A stretch of 64,000 nucleotides of DNA from positions 1 through 64,000 of the forward strand of contig NZ_PCPR01000009.1 of assembly GCF_002979775.1 (NCBI RefSeq), read 5' to 3'. The notes beneath the pieces are model-generated. The model was not told the DNA's origin, did not search any database, and saw only the letters and a program-made list of their open reading frames with translations. This document shows, piece after piece, positions 8,955 to 17,025 of the stretch (positions within the stretch are counted from its first letter, which is position 1; each line of letters begins with the position of its first letter). The position numbers and the translations under genes are program-made. The stretch is from Arthrobacter sp. MYb23 (GTDB lineage: Bacteria > Actinomycetota > Actinomycetes > Actinomycetales > Micrococcaceae).

Positions 8955-9538
8955 AACTCCGGTGGGGCCGCCCAGGCCCGAGCCACGGACTCCAGGGCGG
9001 CCTCATAAATGGAGGCCCAATCGGTGGCGGGGTCGTTCATCTGCGCCAGCTCCAAGCTGACGAGACCATGGACCTGCCCCCAGATGGCCATGGCCACGAG
9101 TGCGGGATCGTCCTTGCGCAGTGCGCCCGAGGACCGAGCGGCGACCACCGCCTCCACCAAGGGGAGCATCGAATCGGAGGCGACTTCCGGCGTCGGACTG
9201 CAATCAACGTAGGCGGCCAGCGCCCCGCCGAACATCAGGCGGTACAGGGCCGGGTGATCCAGTGCCCAGGCGCGGTAGGCCCGGCCCAATCCCAGCAGCC
9301 CGTCCTTGGCGGCCTCGCGTTGGGACTCTCCAAAGGAGCGAAAACCGTCGTCGACGGCGGCCGTCAGCAGTTGCGCTTTCCCGCCGAAGAGCGAGTAAAT
9401 CGCGGTGGTGGACGTTTCTGCGGCAGCGGCCACGTCACGGAGGGTGACGCGGGCTGGACCTTCGCGGTCCACCAGTTCAGCGGTGACCGCGAGAAGGCGA
9501 TCCTGCACCTGTTGATCATGAATTATGGGTCTTGCCAT
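8951..9538 (-). CDS. TetR-family repressor
   Basis: A 195-residue repressor. The N-terminal HTH is clear: ARVTLRDVAAAAETSTTAIYSLFGGKAQL. The C-terminal ligand domain is of the TetR_C WHG type (YRLMFGG). ATG 9538 (MARPIIHDQQ) is the sensible start; the upstream open frame runs through the operator region and is ignored. It is divergent from the DUF4188 gene with three related decamer half-sites in the 88-nt gap, so it probably controls both. Confidence 0.92.
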   Translation of the reverse strand: MARPIIHDQQVQDRLLAVTAELVDREGPARVTLRDVAAAAETSTTAIYSLFGGKAQLLTAAVDDGFRSFGESQREAAKDGLLGLGRAYRAWALDHPALYRLMFGGALAAYVDCSPTPEVASDSMLPLVEAVVAARSSGALRKDDPALVAMAIWGQVHGLVSLELAQMNDPATDWASIYEAALESVARAWAAPPEF

Positions 9539-9548
9539 ACTCTCAAGT

Positions 9549-9584
9549 GTTTCATAACATTGTTTCATAACAACGTTACGAAAC
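9549..9584. promoter_or_regulatory. TetR operator cluster: three decamer half-sites
   Basis: GTTTCATAAC occurs at 9549-9558 and again at 9562-9571 (13-bp period). GTTACGAAAC at 9575-9584 is its inverted counterpart with one mismatch. The last two form a palindrome with a 3-nt spacer. The cluster begins 11 nt upstream of the tetR start codon and lies between divergent promoters. Confidence 0.7.
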
Positions 9585-9626
9585 CCGGATCCGGGAACTC
9601 GACGTTTCCCCAACTGAAGGATTCTC

Positions 9627-10136
9627 ATGGCACAGGAGATCTTCCCCGGCCGCTTCACTGCGGACGTCGGGCGCGAAACAGTCACCGTTTTCCTTATCGG
9701 TATGCGGGCAAACCGATGGTGGAAACTGGCTAAGGTGGCCAAAGTTGCGTCCGCAATGCCCACCATGATGCAGCATCTCGCTGCCAAGCCGGAGGCAGGA
9801 CTGCTTGGCAGTGAGCAATGGTTCGGGCGGACCACCATGCTGCTCAGCTATTGGGAAAGCCCGGAGCACCTGAGGCGTTTTGCCGCGGATAAGGACTCGC
9901 CGCATCTGGGTCCGTGGCGGAAGTTCATGAAGGAGGTCGCGGGCAGCGGCGACATCGGTGTGTGGCATGAGACGTACCAGGTGCCGGCGTCGGGTATTGA
10001 AGTGGTGTACAACGGAATGCCGCTCTTCGGGTTGGCCAAAGCCACTAAGCATGTTCCCGTTGGACCCGGCAGCAACACGGCGAAGCAGCGCTTGGGCGGG
10101 GCGGCCCGATCCGCTGGCCCGGCCCCAACTAAGTAG
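9627..10136 (+). CDS. DUF4188 family protein
   Basis: A 169-residue protein of the DUF4188 family, a dimeric alpha/beta-barrel relative of small heme-independent monooxygenase-like proteins. Visible features are GRFTADVGRETVTVFLIGMR, the conserved RWWKLAKV region, YWESPEHLRRFA and the HETYQVPASGIEVVYNGMP core. It is divergent from and probably repressed by the TetR protein. No catalytic role is established for the family as far as I know. In other bacteria such genes accompany TetR regulators, which suggests a detoxification role by inference only. Confidence 0.82.
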   Translation: MAQEIFPGRFTADVGRETVTVFLIGMRANRWWKLAKVAKVASAMPTMMQHLAAKPEAGLLGSEQWFGRTTMLLSYWESPEHLRRFAADKDSPHLGPWRKFMKEVAGSGDIGVWHETYQVPASGIEVVYNGMPLFGLAKATKHVPVGPGSNTAKQRLGGAARSAGPAPTK

Positions 10137-10143
10137 CAGATCA

Positions 10144-10189
10144 GGTCGTTCCCAGTGCTGAGAACGACCCCAACTGCGACTCAGTTGGG
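10144..10189. terminator. Tandem hairpins between convergent genes
   Basis: Two adjacent perfect 8-bp stems: 10144-10151 with 10162-10169 (GGTCGTTC/GAACGACC), and 10169-10176 with 10182-10189 (CCCAACTG/CAGTTGGG). They sit between the convergent DUF4188 and MocR genes and could terminate both. Confidence 0.6.
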
Positions 10190-10210
10190 TACGACGGCGG
10201 GCCCGGCAGC

Positions 10211-11674
10211 CTAGGCAACCGCGACGGCGACTGGCCGTTCTGCTTTGAGCGTCCTGCGGAGGTGGGGCGAGGCATCGAGCTTGTCCTGGGCGGCGCGGAG
10301 GGCATCGACGGCGAACTCCAACTGTGCGGCGGGCAAAGTGAACGGAACGCGGAGGTAGTGCTCAAACGCGCCACCCACCCCAAAGCGGGGTCCGGCCGCC
10401 AAGCGAACGCCGAAGTCGGGAGCGAGTACGGTCAGCGCGGTGCTGCACGGCGTGGGAAGGCGACACCATGCTGTGAGCCCGCCGCGTGGCCGTTCCACCT
10501 CCCATGCCGGCAAGCGCTCCGCCAGCAACTCCAGCAGTGATTCCCGGTTTTGCCGAAGCTCCTCGAGCCGGGCATCAAGCGGTTCGGCGAAAGACCGGAC
10601 CAGGCGCGCCGCCGCCAGTTGTTCCACCACTGGCCCGCCCAGATCCATCACGGTCCTCGTAGAGATGAAGCGGGCAATCAAGGCCTCGTCTGCCCGGATC
10701 CACCCGGTCCTCAGCCCGGCCCAATGCGACTTGCTGAGTGATCCGATGGAAACCACCGCAGGACTGAAGGAGGACATCGGTGCGGTGCGGGCGCCGTCGA
10801 GATTCAACCCGCGCAGCGTTTCATCCACCACCAACACGGTTCCGGAAGCGGCGGCGGCCCGCGCGAGGCGCCGACGTTGCAGGTCAGACATGATGCGCCC
10901 GGTGGGGTTGTGGAAGTCCGGCACCAAGTAGGCCATGGCGGGGCGCTGTTGGTTCATTGTGGCCACCATTGCGTCAATATCCCAGGCGGGCGAGGTGCTC
11001 GACTGGATCCCAGGCAGCGCGACCGGAAGAGGCTTGCAGCCGGCGGCGCGAATGGCGTCCAGGGCGTTGGGGTACGTGGGGTGTTCAATCAGCACCCGGC
11101 CCTGCTTTCCGGCCAAGGTGCGCAGGACAATATTGAGTGCATGCTGCGCGCCGGAGGTAACAAGGATCTGGCCAGAGGTGGTTGGCACTCCTTCGGAGGT
11201 GTACTTTTCTGCGATGGCTTCGCGGAGTGCAGGAACGCCCACGGCGTCGTACCCGAACCCGGGCAGGAGGGCGGGCAGCTCGGTCAGCGCATCAGCGAAG
11301 GCGCGGTGCACTACCTCGCCGGCGGCCGGGAGGGATGCATAAGCCAAGTCCAGGAGCCCTTCGGGGACCGCGAGTCCGGGTGCGCTCACTGGCGCGGTGC
11401 GGTGGGGGATGCACGTCCGCCCGCGGCTGCCCTGACCCGCGGTGAGGAAGCCCTGTTCGCGCAGGCTCGCATACGCGGCGGTGACCGTGGTGCGGCTGAG
11501 GCCCAGCGTCTGGGCCAGCGCCCGCTCGCTGGGCAGGGCGACGTCCAGCGGGATGCGGCCGTCCATCACCAATAAACGCACGACGTCGGCCAGCTCGCGG
11601 TAGGCGGGCAGGGCGCCGGAATTCCAGGAGCCCAGGAGGCGGACGAGTGCAGTGGGGTTCAGTGAGCCGGACAT
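10211..11674 (-). CDS. MocR/GntR-type regulator with aminotransferase domain
   Basis: A 487-residue MocR fusion. An N-terminal GntR winged helix (residues 20-90; LPSERALAQTLGLSRTTVTA) is joined to a fold-type I aminotransferase-like domain. The PLP lysine lies in SLSKSHWAGLRTGW near residue 314, with upstream DFHNPTGRIMS typical of the cofactor site. MocR proteins generally sense PLP or amino compounds; PdxR controls vitamin B6 synthesis and others control adjacent transporters. Here the divergent partner is a YczE-like membrane protein, so that gene is the likely target. No pdxST is nearby. Confidence 0.92.
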   Translation of the reverse strand: MSGSLNPTALVRLLGSWNSGALPAYRELADVVRLLVMDGRIPLDVALPSERALAQTLGLSRTTVTAAYASLREQGFLTAGQGSRGRTCIPHRTAPVSAPGLAVPEGLLDLAYASLPAAGEVVHRAFADALTELPALLPGFGYDAVGVPALREAIAEKYTSEGVPTTSGQILVTSGAQHALNIVLRTLAGKQGRVLIEHPTYPNALDAIRAAGCKPLPVALPGIQSSTSPAWDIDAMVATMNQQRPAMAYLVPDFHNPTGRIMSDLQRRRLARAAAASGTVLVVDETLRGLNLDGARTAPMSSFSPAVVSIGSLSKSHWAGLRTGWIRADEALIARFISTRTVMDLGGPVVEQLAAARLVRSFAEPLDARLEELRQNRESLLELLAERLPAWEVERPRGGLTAWCRLPTPCSTALTVLAPDFGVRLAAGPRFGVGGAFEHYLRVPFTLPAAQLEFAVDALRAAQDKLDASPHLRRTLKAERPVAVAVA

Positions 11675-11678
11675 AAGA

Positions 11679-11716
11679 CCAGTATTCCAAACTGGCTATG
11701 GAATACAAGGCCAGTT
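11679..11716. promoter_or_regulatory. Divergent operator region of the MocR/YczE pair
   Basis: GTATTCC (11682-11688) and GGAATAC (11700-11706) are a perfect inverted repeat. It is interleaved with CCAGT (11679-11683), ACTGG (11691-11695) and CCAGT (11711-11715), giving both direct and inverted half-sites, as MocR operators often do. It lies 4 nt upstream of the mocR start. Confidence 0.55.
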
Positions 11717-11723
11717 CTCTTGG

Positions 11724-12365
11724 ATGATGTATTTCATGATGACCCGAAGAATCACTCAGCTCCTGATCGGCCTCGCAATGTACGGCATCTCCTTGGCCAT
11801 GTTCATTCGCGCCGGGCTTGGGTTGGACCCCTGGGATGTGTTCCACCAAGGCGTATCCGAAAAGACTGGTTTCAGCATTGGTGTCGTGGTCATCGCGGTC
11901 AGCTTCCTGGTCCTTCTCCTGTGGATCCCGCTCCGGCAGATGCCAGGGGTCGGAACCATCGCCAATGCCGTGCTGGTGGGGCTCTTCGCCGATCTTGGGC
12001 TCTGGCTCATTCCGGAGTTCTCGCACCTTGGCGGACAGATCGCCATGCTCGCAGGTGCCGTGATCCTCAATGGCATCGCCTCCGCGTGCTACATCGGTGC
12101 CCGTCTTGGACCCGGTGCCCGTGATGGGCTGATGACTGGACTTGTCCGCCGGACCGGGTGGTCAGTGCGGCTTGTCCGTACGGGCATCGAAGTGGTTGTC
12201 CTCGCCGTGGGCTTCCTCCTGGGCGGTTCCGTCGGGGTGGGTACGGTGGTCTACGCCCTGGCCATCGGCCCGATTGTGCAGGTACTGCTTCCAAAGTTCA
12301 TGGTGCCTGAACGGGCAAAGGCAACGGCCCCCACGGAAGCCGTGGAGGCCGCATCAGCTGCCTGA
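11724..12365 (+). CDS. YczE-like integral membrane protein
   Basis: About 213 residues with five or six transmembrane helices and the YczE/YitT-type N-terminal motif FIRAGLGLDPWDVFHQGVS, followed later by GARLGPGARDGLMTGL. Members are uncharacterised membrane proteins often divergent from MocR regulators, as here. Start codons at 11724, 11727, 11736 and 11739 are all possible, and none has a clear ribosome site; MTRRITQLLIG from 11739 would match shorter homologues. A solute transport role, perhaps for an amine or vitamer, is inference from the regulator type. Confidence 0.85.
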   Translation: MMYFMMTRRITQLLIGLAMYGISLAMFIRAGLGLDPWDVFHQGVSEKTGFSIGVVVIAVSFLVLLLWIPLRQMPGVGTIANAVLVGLFADLGLWLIPEFSHLGGQIAMLAGAVILNGIASACYIGARLGPGARDGLMTGLVRRTGWSVRLVRTGIEVVVLAVGFLLGGSVGVGTVVYALAIGPIVQVLLPKFMVPERAKATAPTEAVEAASAA

Positions 12366-12368
12366 CGT

Positions 12369-13325
12369 TCAGTCCTTGATTGCCCCCATCGAGAGACCGG
12401 ACTGCCAGTAGCGCTGAAGACTCAGGAAAGCGACGATCAGGGGAATGATCATGAGCAGGGAACCGGTAATGACGAGGTTTTGAATCAACTCGCCGTTTCC
12501 TGCGGTGGACCCAAGCTTGTTCCACTGGTTGATTCCAATGGTGAGTGGGTACCACGCCGGGTCCTTCAGCATGATCAGCGGCAGGAAATAGTTGTTCCAG
12601 ATGGACACGAAGGAAAACAACAACACCGTTACTGTGGCCGGGGCAAGCAGCGGGAAAGCGATGCGCAGGAAGATGCGCAGTTCCCCCGCGCCATCAATGC
12701 GGGCGGCCTCGATCAAGCCGGTGGGCACGGCCTGATCGGAAAACACCCACATGAGGTAGAGGCCGAACGGATTGATGAAGGATGGAATGAGCACAGCCCA
12801 CGGGGTGTTGGTTATTCCCAGCTGGGCGAAGAGCAGGAACTGCGGAATGGCCAGTGCGATGCCGGGAACTGAGATGGAACCCAGCACGATCAAGAGAAAG
12901 GCACGCCGGCCCACGAAGTCATGCTTGGCAAGTGCGTAGCCTCCCAGAGCCGCCAGGAACGTGGACACCACGGCACCGATCACCACGTACAAAACGGTGT
13001 TAAGGAGCCAGCGCGAAAAGATTCCGTCCTGGAACGTGAACACTTGGACCACGTTGTCCCATAACGCGATGTGGCCACCGAATCCAAGCCCGAAGGAAGA
13101 GACAAAATCCTGCTGGGATTTTGTGGCATTGATGACCAGCCACAGCATGGGAACAATGCAGTAGAGAGCAAACAGCCCGGTCACGATTGTCAGCGTGAGG
13201 CTCTTCCTGGGGTTGGCCAAGGTGTATAGCTTGCGTTTGCGTACCGAGGGTAGCTTGGGGGCCGGAGCGGCTGCCCTGGTGGAGGGTGCTGTGGTGGGTG
13301 CTGTGGGGCTACTTGTTGAAGGCAT
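12369..13325 (-). CDS. Carbohydrate ABC transporter permease (MalG type)
   Basis: A 318-residue inner-membrane permease of CUT1 sugar importers. Six transmembrane helices follow a 45-residue Pro/Ala-rich cytoplasmic N terminus. The EAA loop that docks the ATPase reads LIEAARIDGAGELRIFLRI. It overlaps the upstream permease by 17 nt. No ATPase gene is in the locus, so the importer probably uses a shared MsiK-type ATPase encoded elsewhere, as is common in actinobacteria. Confidence 0.94.
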   Translation of the reverse strand: MPSTSSPTAPTTAPSTRAAAPAPKLPSVRKRKLYTLANPRKSLTLTIVTGLFALYCIVPMLWLVINATKSQQDFVSSFGLGFGGHIALWDNVVQVFTFQDGIFSRWLLNTVLYVVIGAVVSTFLAALGGYALAKHDFVGRRAFLLIVLGSISVPGIALAIPQFLLFAQLGITNTPWAVLIPSFINPFGLYLMWVFSDQAVPTGLIEAARIDGAGELRIFLRIAFPLLAPATVTVLLFSFVSIWNNYFLPLIMLKDPAWYPLTIGINQWNKLGSTAGNGELIQNLVITGSLLMIIPLIVAFLSLQRYWQSGLSMGAIKD

Positions 13326-14250
13326 TCTTCATTCCCTTGATTTGAACCGCATAGGCGATGGCAATAGTGAAGATGGCCATGACTAAGGCCAGCGCCGCTG
13401 CATAACCCTGTTGGGAACCAGTGAAAGCAAGGCTGTATGCGTACATGTTGGGTGTGTAGTAGGACGTTATGCCGCTGTTGGAGACAAGCGTGGTGAGAAT
13501 GTTGGGTTCATTGAACAATTGGAAAGTGCCGATAATCGAAAAGATGATGGTGACTATGAGAGAACTCCGCAGGGCCGGGAGTTTGATGTGCCGGACAATC
13601 TGGAACTCGGTTGCTCCGTCAATTGCGGCCGCCTCATAGAGCTCGCGGGGCACAGCCCGGAGCGCGGCGTAGAAGATCAGCATGTTGTAGCCCGTGAAGC
13701 CCCAGGTCACCATCACGCCGATGGAAATCATGGTGGTCTCCGGGGCGAACGGATTGAACGAGGTACCAGCTGCCTTGTTAAGGCTTCCGATAAGTCCGTA
13801 ACGGATACCCAGCATGAATCCCCACATCAGAGTGGAGACGATCGCGGGAATCGCGTAGGGAAGGAACACAATGATGCGGAAAAACCGTGAGCCGTGGAGC
13901 CGCAGGGAGTCGATGGCGAGTGCCAGTGCAATAGCGCTGAACAGCATGATGGGCACTTGGATGGCAGTGAAGAGCACCACCCGGATCACGCCATCGTAAA
14001 ACTGGCTGTCCTGAAAAAGCTTGATGTAGTTGTCGAACCAAATAAAGACTTTTCCGCCGATCAGTTTGTTCTGAAACATGCTGATATAAGCGGAGTAGCC
14101 AATCGGAACAATGAAGACGAAGAGGAACAACACGCTGAAAGGTGCAATGAACGCCAAACCGACGTTCCGGCGTTTTGGCTTTCGGAGCGTTTGGTGATCG
14201 GCTGCCACGTCTGAAACCGATGTTTGGTGGGTGAGCAGCTGTCGGCTCAT
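13309..14250 (-). CDS. Carbohydrate ABC transporter permease (MalF type)
   Basis: A 313-residue permease pairing with the MalG-type protein. The EAA loop reads LYEAAAIDGATEFQIVRHI. The N-terminal 30 residues are cytoplasmic and basic, then six helices. It is the middle gene of a binding protein-permease-permease operon on the minus strand, separated from the binding-protein gene by an 80-nt gap holding a hairpin. Substrate is unknown; a plant- or mannan-derived oligosaccharide is possible given the glycanase genes nearby. Confidence 0.94.
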   Translation of the reverse strand: MSRQLLTHQTSVSDVAADHQTLRKPKRRNVGLAFIAPFSVLFLFVFIVPIGYSAYISMFQNKLIGGKVFIWFDNYIKLFQDSQFYDGVIRVVLFTAIQVPIMLFSAIALALAIDSLRLHGSRFFRIIVFLPYAIPAIVSTLMWGFMLGIRYGLIGSLNKAAGTSFNPFAPETTMISIGVMVTWGFTGYNMLIFYAALRAVPRELYEAAAIDGATEFQIVRHIKLPALRSSLIVTIIFSIIGTFQLFNEPNILTTLVSNSGITSYYTPNMYAYSLAFTGSQQGYAAALALVMAIFTIAIAYAVQIKGMKNAFNK

Positions 14251-14291
14251 GGGGCCCTGCTTTCATGTTTCATCTGGTGTAACGGGAAAGG

Positions 14292-14325
14292 TCCGGTGCC
14301 GCGCGGTCATCAGCACGGCACCGGA
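14292..14325 (-). terminator. Intercistronic hairpin after the binding-protein gene
   Basis: Perfect 10-bp stem TCCGGTGCCG (14292-14301) with CGGCACCGGA (14316-14325) just downstream of the solute-binding-protein stop and 42 nt before the permease start. There is no T-tract. Such hairpins usually stabilise the upstream message or attenuate readthrough, giving more binding protein than permease. Confidence 0.55.
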
Positions 14326-14330
14326 GACCA

Positions 14331-15644
14331 CTAACGGACCGAGAACCCTTGTTCGTTGCCGTACTCGATGCTGCGCTGCTTCCAGGTCTCCAGGACCTCT
14401 GCCAGCGTCCCTTGCTTGCTGTCGTACAGGGGAGCGGATACGTCCTCATAGCTTGTGCGTGCCCAGCCAAAGAACGGCGGGTACTGCCAGCCTGTTGCCA
14501 CGTTTTTTGATGCATCTGCCAGGACCTGGTTGTACTTCTGGTCACCGAAGAAGGGGTTCGTGGCGCTCAGGAACTTCTCGTTATTGAGATTTGAGAGGTT
14601 CGGGACGAATGCCCCTGCGTCAATGCGTGACTGCAGGCCATCTCCGTGCGTGAAGTATTCGAGGAAGGCGTAGGCTGCTGCCTTGTTCTGCGCTGCTGCG
14701 GGAATGGCCATGGCGCTGCCGCCGTTTTCGGCACCGGATGTTTCGCCGGCCTCCCACTGGGGGAGCGGCGCCACGCGGAAGTTCCCAGCGGCCTGGGGTG
14801 CGCGTTCTGGAAGTGTTGAAGTGAACCAGCCGCCGATGAGTTGCGTGGCCAGGGTTCCTTCATTCAGGCCGCGGTTCCAGTCGTCGGACCAGTTGGTAAT
14901 TTTCGTGTTGACGAGGTCCTCGTCGAGGAGTTTCTGCCAGAAGGCGACGGCGCGGCTGCTGCCGGGGTCTTTGAAGTCAATGGTGACGTCCGTGCCGTTG
15001 ACCTTGAAGGGCCGGCCCCCGCCTTCCCACATCAGTGACATCAGCACGAAGATATCCGCGGAATCATTGGTGATGTAGTGGTCACCGCCCAGGGCGCGCA
15101 CCTTCTTGGCGGCCTGATAGAACTCTTCCCAGGTTGTTGGTGGTGCGGCTACCCCGGCCTGCGTAAGTACCGACTGGTTGTAGAACATTGCTGCAGGTCC
15201 ATAGTCGGAGGGGAGCGCATAGGGCTTGTCGTCGATTGTTACATTGCCCCAAGCGGCATCAACGTAGTCCTTTGCCAGGTCTTTGGCCCCAAACCCGGAC
15301 AGGTCAGTGAGTTTGCCGGGAATGGCGAAAAGGGGGAGTGAGAAGTACTCAAACATGGCGATGTCCGGTACCCCTGATCCAGCTTGAATGGCGTTATCCA
15401 AGGCGGTGTACTCGTCGGTAGATGAGCCGGCGTTGACCACGTTGACCGTGATGTTGGGGTGAAGTTTTTCAAATCCCGGAACGGCTTCCTTGACCGTGCC
15501 GTCCCAACTCCACACCGTGAGCGTGATGGGTTGGTCGGTGGGAACTTCGGTATTGGGCGAAGTGTTTCCTCCGCTCGCGCAGCCGGCCAAGGCCACAACT
15601 GACGCCGCAATCGCTGCTGCGACCCGCATTCTTCTCTTGGGCAT
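14331..15644 (-). CDS. Extracellular sugar-binding lipoprotein
   Basis: A 437-residue family 1 solute-binding protein. The N terminus is a lipoprotein signal (KRRMRV, hydrophobic stretch, ALAGC) with lipidated Cys22, then a Gly/Asn/Ser linker. The mature part follows the CUT1 pattern: ITLTVWSWDG, TVNVVNAGSST, a hinge with YNQSVLTQAG and GGWFTSTLPE. It captures the substrate outside the membrane for the two permeases. First gene of the operon, divergent from the LacI gene with two LacI-type operators in between. Confidence 0.94.
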   Translation of the reverse strand: MPKRRMRVAAAIAASVVALAGCASGGNTSPNTEVPTDQPITLTVWSWDGTVKEAVPGFEKLHPNITVNVVNAGSSTDEYTALDNAIQAGSGVPDIAMFEYFSLPLFAIPGKLTDLSGFGAKDLAKDYVDAAWGNVTIDDKPYALPSDYGPAAMFYNQSVLTQAGVAAPPTTWEEFYQAAKKVRALGGDHYITNDSADIFVLMSLMWEGGGRPFKVNGTDVTIDFKDPGSSRAVAFWQKLLDEDLVNTKITNWSDDWNRGLNEGTLATQLIGGWFTSTLPERAPQAAGNFRVAPLPQWEAGETSGAENGGSAMAIPAAAQNKAAAYAFLEYFTHGDGLQSRIDAGAFVPNLSNLNNEKFLSATNPFFGDQKYNQVLADASKNVATGWQYPPFFGWARTSYEDVSAPLYDSKQGTLAEVLETWKQRSIEYGNEQGFSVR

Positions 15645-15711
15645 TGCATACTCCTTCGTATCGATGTTTCGGTGGCCGGAATTCCCGCAATTGGCCAGTG
15701 CAGCTCGCTAT

Positions 15712-15725
15712 GTACAACGTTGTAC
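15712..15725. promoter_or_regulatory. LacI-type operator 1
   Basis: GTACAACGTTGTAC is a perfect 14-bp palindrome with the central CG typical of LacI-family operators. It lies 68 nt upstream of the binding-protein start codon. The 304-nt gap from 15645 to 15948 otherwise shows only this site, its partner at 15822 and presumed divergent promoters. Confidence 0.8.
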
Positions 15726-15821
15726 CTTTTGGGTGAAGGCAATCCGGGTAGGCGGCGTGGGTAGTTTTCCCTGGCTTAGGCTGCGGCAGCACTCTCGGAT
15801 TTCGCAGGAGACCGTAAGCTG

Positions 15822-15837
15822 GGTACAACGTTGAACC
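15822..15837. promoter_or_regulatory. LacI-type operator 2
   Basis: GGTACAACGTTGAACC is a near-palindrome sharing the core TACAACGTTG with operator 1; centres are 111 bp apart. It lies about 110 nt before the LacI start. Two sites at this distance would permit repression by DNA looping and autoregulation. Confidence 0.75.
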
Positions 15838-15948
15838 TCATGCTAGAGCGGGCCTCTGCGGACCGTCAAGGAAATGACGCAAAGTTCCCCGGAGCTATGA
15901 TCAAGGCAACGCCCTAGTCGGAGATGCTGCGGGGCGGGAAGGACGCGG

Positions 15949-17004
15949 ATGAATGTGAATCCGACGATTCATGACGTCGCACGGGCGGCAGGTGTCTCCA
16001 TCAAGACGGTGTCAAACGTGCTTAACGACAACCCGAAGGTCGGACCCGAAACCCGGCTGAGGATACGGCGGCTCGTGGATGAAATGGGATACCGGCCTAA
16101 CCTCTCGGCCCGAGGGCTCCGTTCGGGCAAGACCGGGGTGATCGGTCTTGCCGTTCCTTCTCTTCGTGAGACGTATTTTGCAGAGCTCGCTGATTCGGTG
16201 ATTCGGGCGGCTGCCAAAAAAGGTCTGCGTGTGGTTATTGAGCAGACCAATGGGGACCGGGACCTGGAGATTGCCACGCTGTCGGGCGGGCAAATGCGAT
16301 TCATTGACGGCCTGCTTTTCAGTCCTGCCGCCATCGGCCAGCAGGACGTGGATGTCCTCACAACGAATGATCCCTTGGTCCTCCTCGGCGAACGGATTTT
16401 CGGTGGGCCAACGGACCACGTGACCATGCACAACACATCCTCAGCGCGGGCAGCCGTGGAGCATCTGCTGAATATTGGCCGGACCAAGATCGCGCTGATC
16501 GGAGCGCCGGAGCAGCCAGCTGACGAGGCGAGCTCGGCTAACCTGCGGGAGCGCGGTTACCGTCAGGCACTGGAAAATTCCGCGATCGGAATTGATCCGC
16601 GGCTTGTGGTCAGGGGCGGGACCTGGCATCGGGAAACAGGGGTTGCGGCAATTCGGCGGCTCCGTGAAAGCAACGTGGACTTCGACGCAGTGTTCGCCCT
16701 CAATGACACCCTCGCCCTGGGTGCCCTGCGTGCACTTGCCCAGTACGGCCTGCGAGTTCCCCAAGACGTTGCCGTTATGGGGTTCGACAACATTGATGAA
16801 GGCCGTTTTTCGCTGCCGTCCCTGACCAGCGTCGATCCCGGCAGGGACGAGATTGCCGAGACCGCTGTGGCTCTGCTCGTGAACCGGATCCAGGAAAAGG
16901 ATGAGAAGGCGGCACCCAAAACCGTGAAATCGGGCTTCAGGATCGTCCAACGGGAGTCCACGGGGTTCGCGGATGGGGATGGCAGGACGCTCCTTAGCAC
17001 TTGA
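15949..17004 (+). CDS. LacI-family transcriptional regulator
   Basis: A 351-residue repressor. The DNA-binding domain is textbook (TIHDVARAAGVSIKTVSNVL, then the hinge MGYRPNLSARGLRSGKT), followed by a periplasmic-binding-protein-like effector domain (TGVIGLAVPSL to VAVMGFDNIDEG). The dimer would bind the two CG-centred palindromes in the intergenic region and control the divergent sugar importer, with the transported sugar or a derivative as inducer. Its stop is 22 nt from the convergent glycanase gene. Confidence 0.94.
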   Translation: MNVNPTIHDVARAAGVSIKTVSNVLNDNPKVGPETRLRIRRLVDEMGYRPNLSARGLRSGKTGVIGLAVPSLRETYFAELADSVIRAAAKKGLRVVIEQTNGDRDLEIATLSGGQMRFIDGLLFSPAAIGQQDVDVLTTNDPLVLLGERIFGGPTDHVTMHNTSSARAAVEHLLNIGRTKIALIGAPEQPADEASSANLRERGYRQALENSAIGIDPRLVVRGGTWHRETGVAAIRRLRESNVDFDAVFALNDTLALGALRALAQYGLRVPQDVAVMGFDNIDEGRFSLPSLTSVDPGRDEIAETAVALLVNRIQEKDEKAAPKTVKSGFRIVQRESTGFADGDGRTLLST

Positions 17005-17025
17005 GGAAGAGCCGCCCATCCGCCC

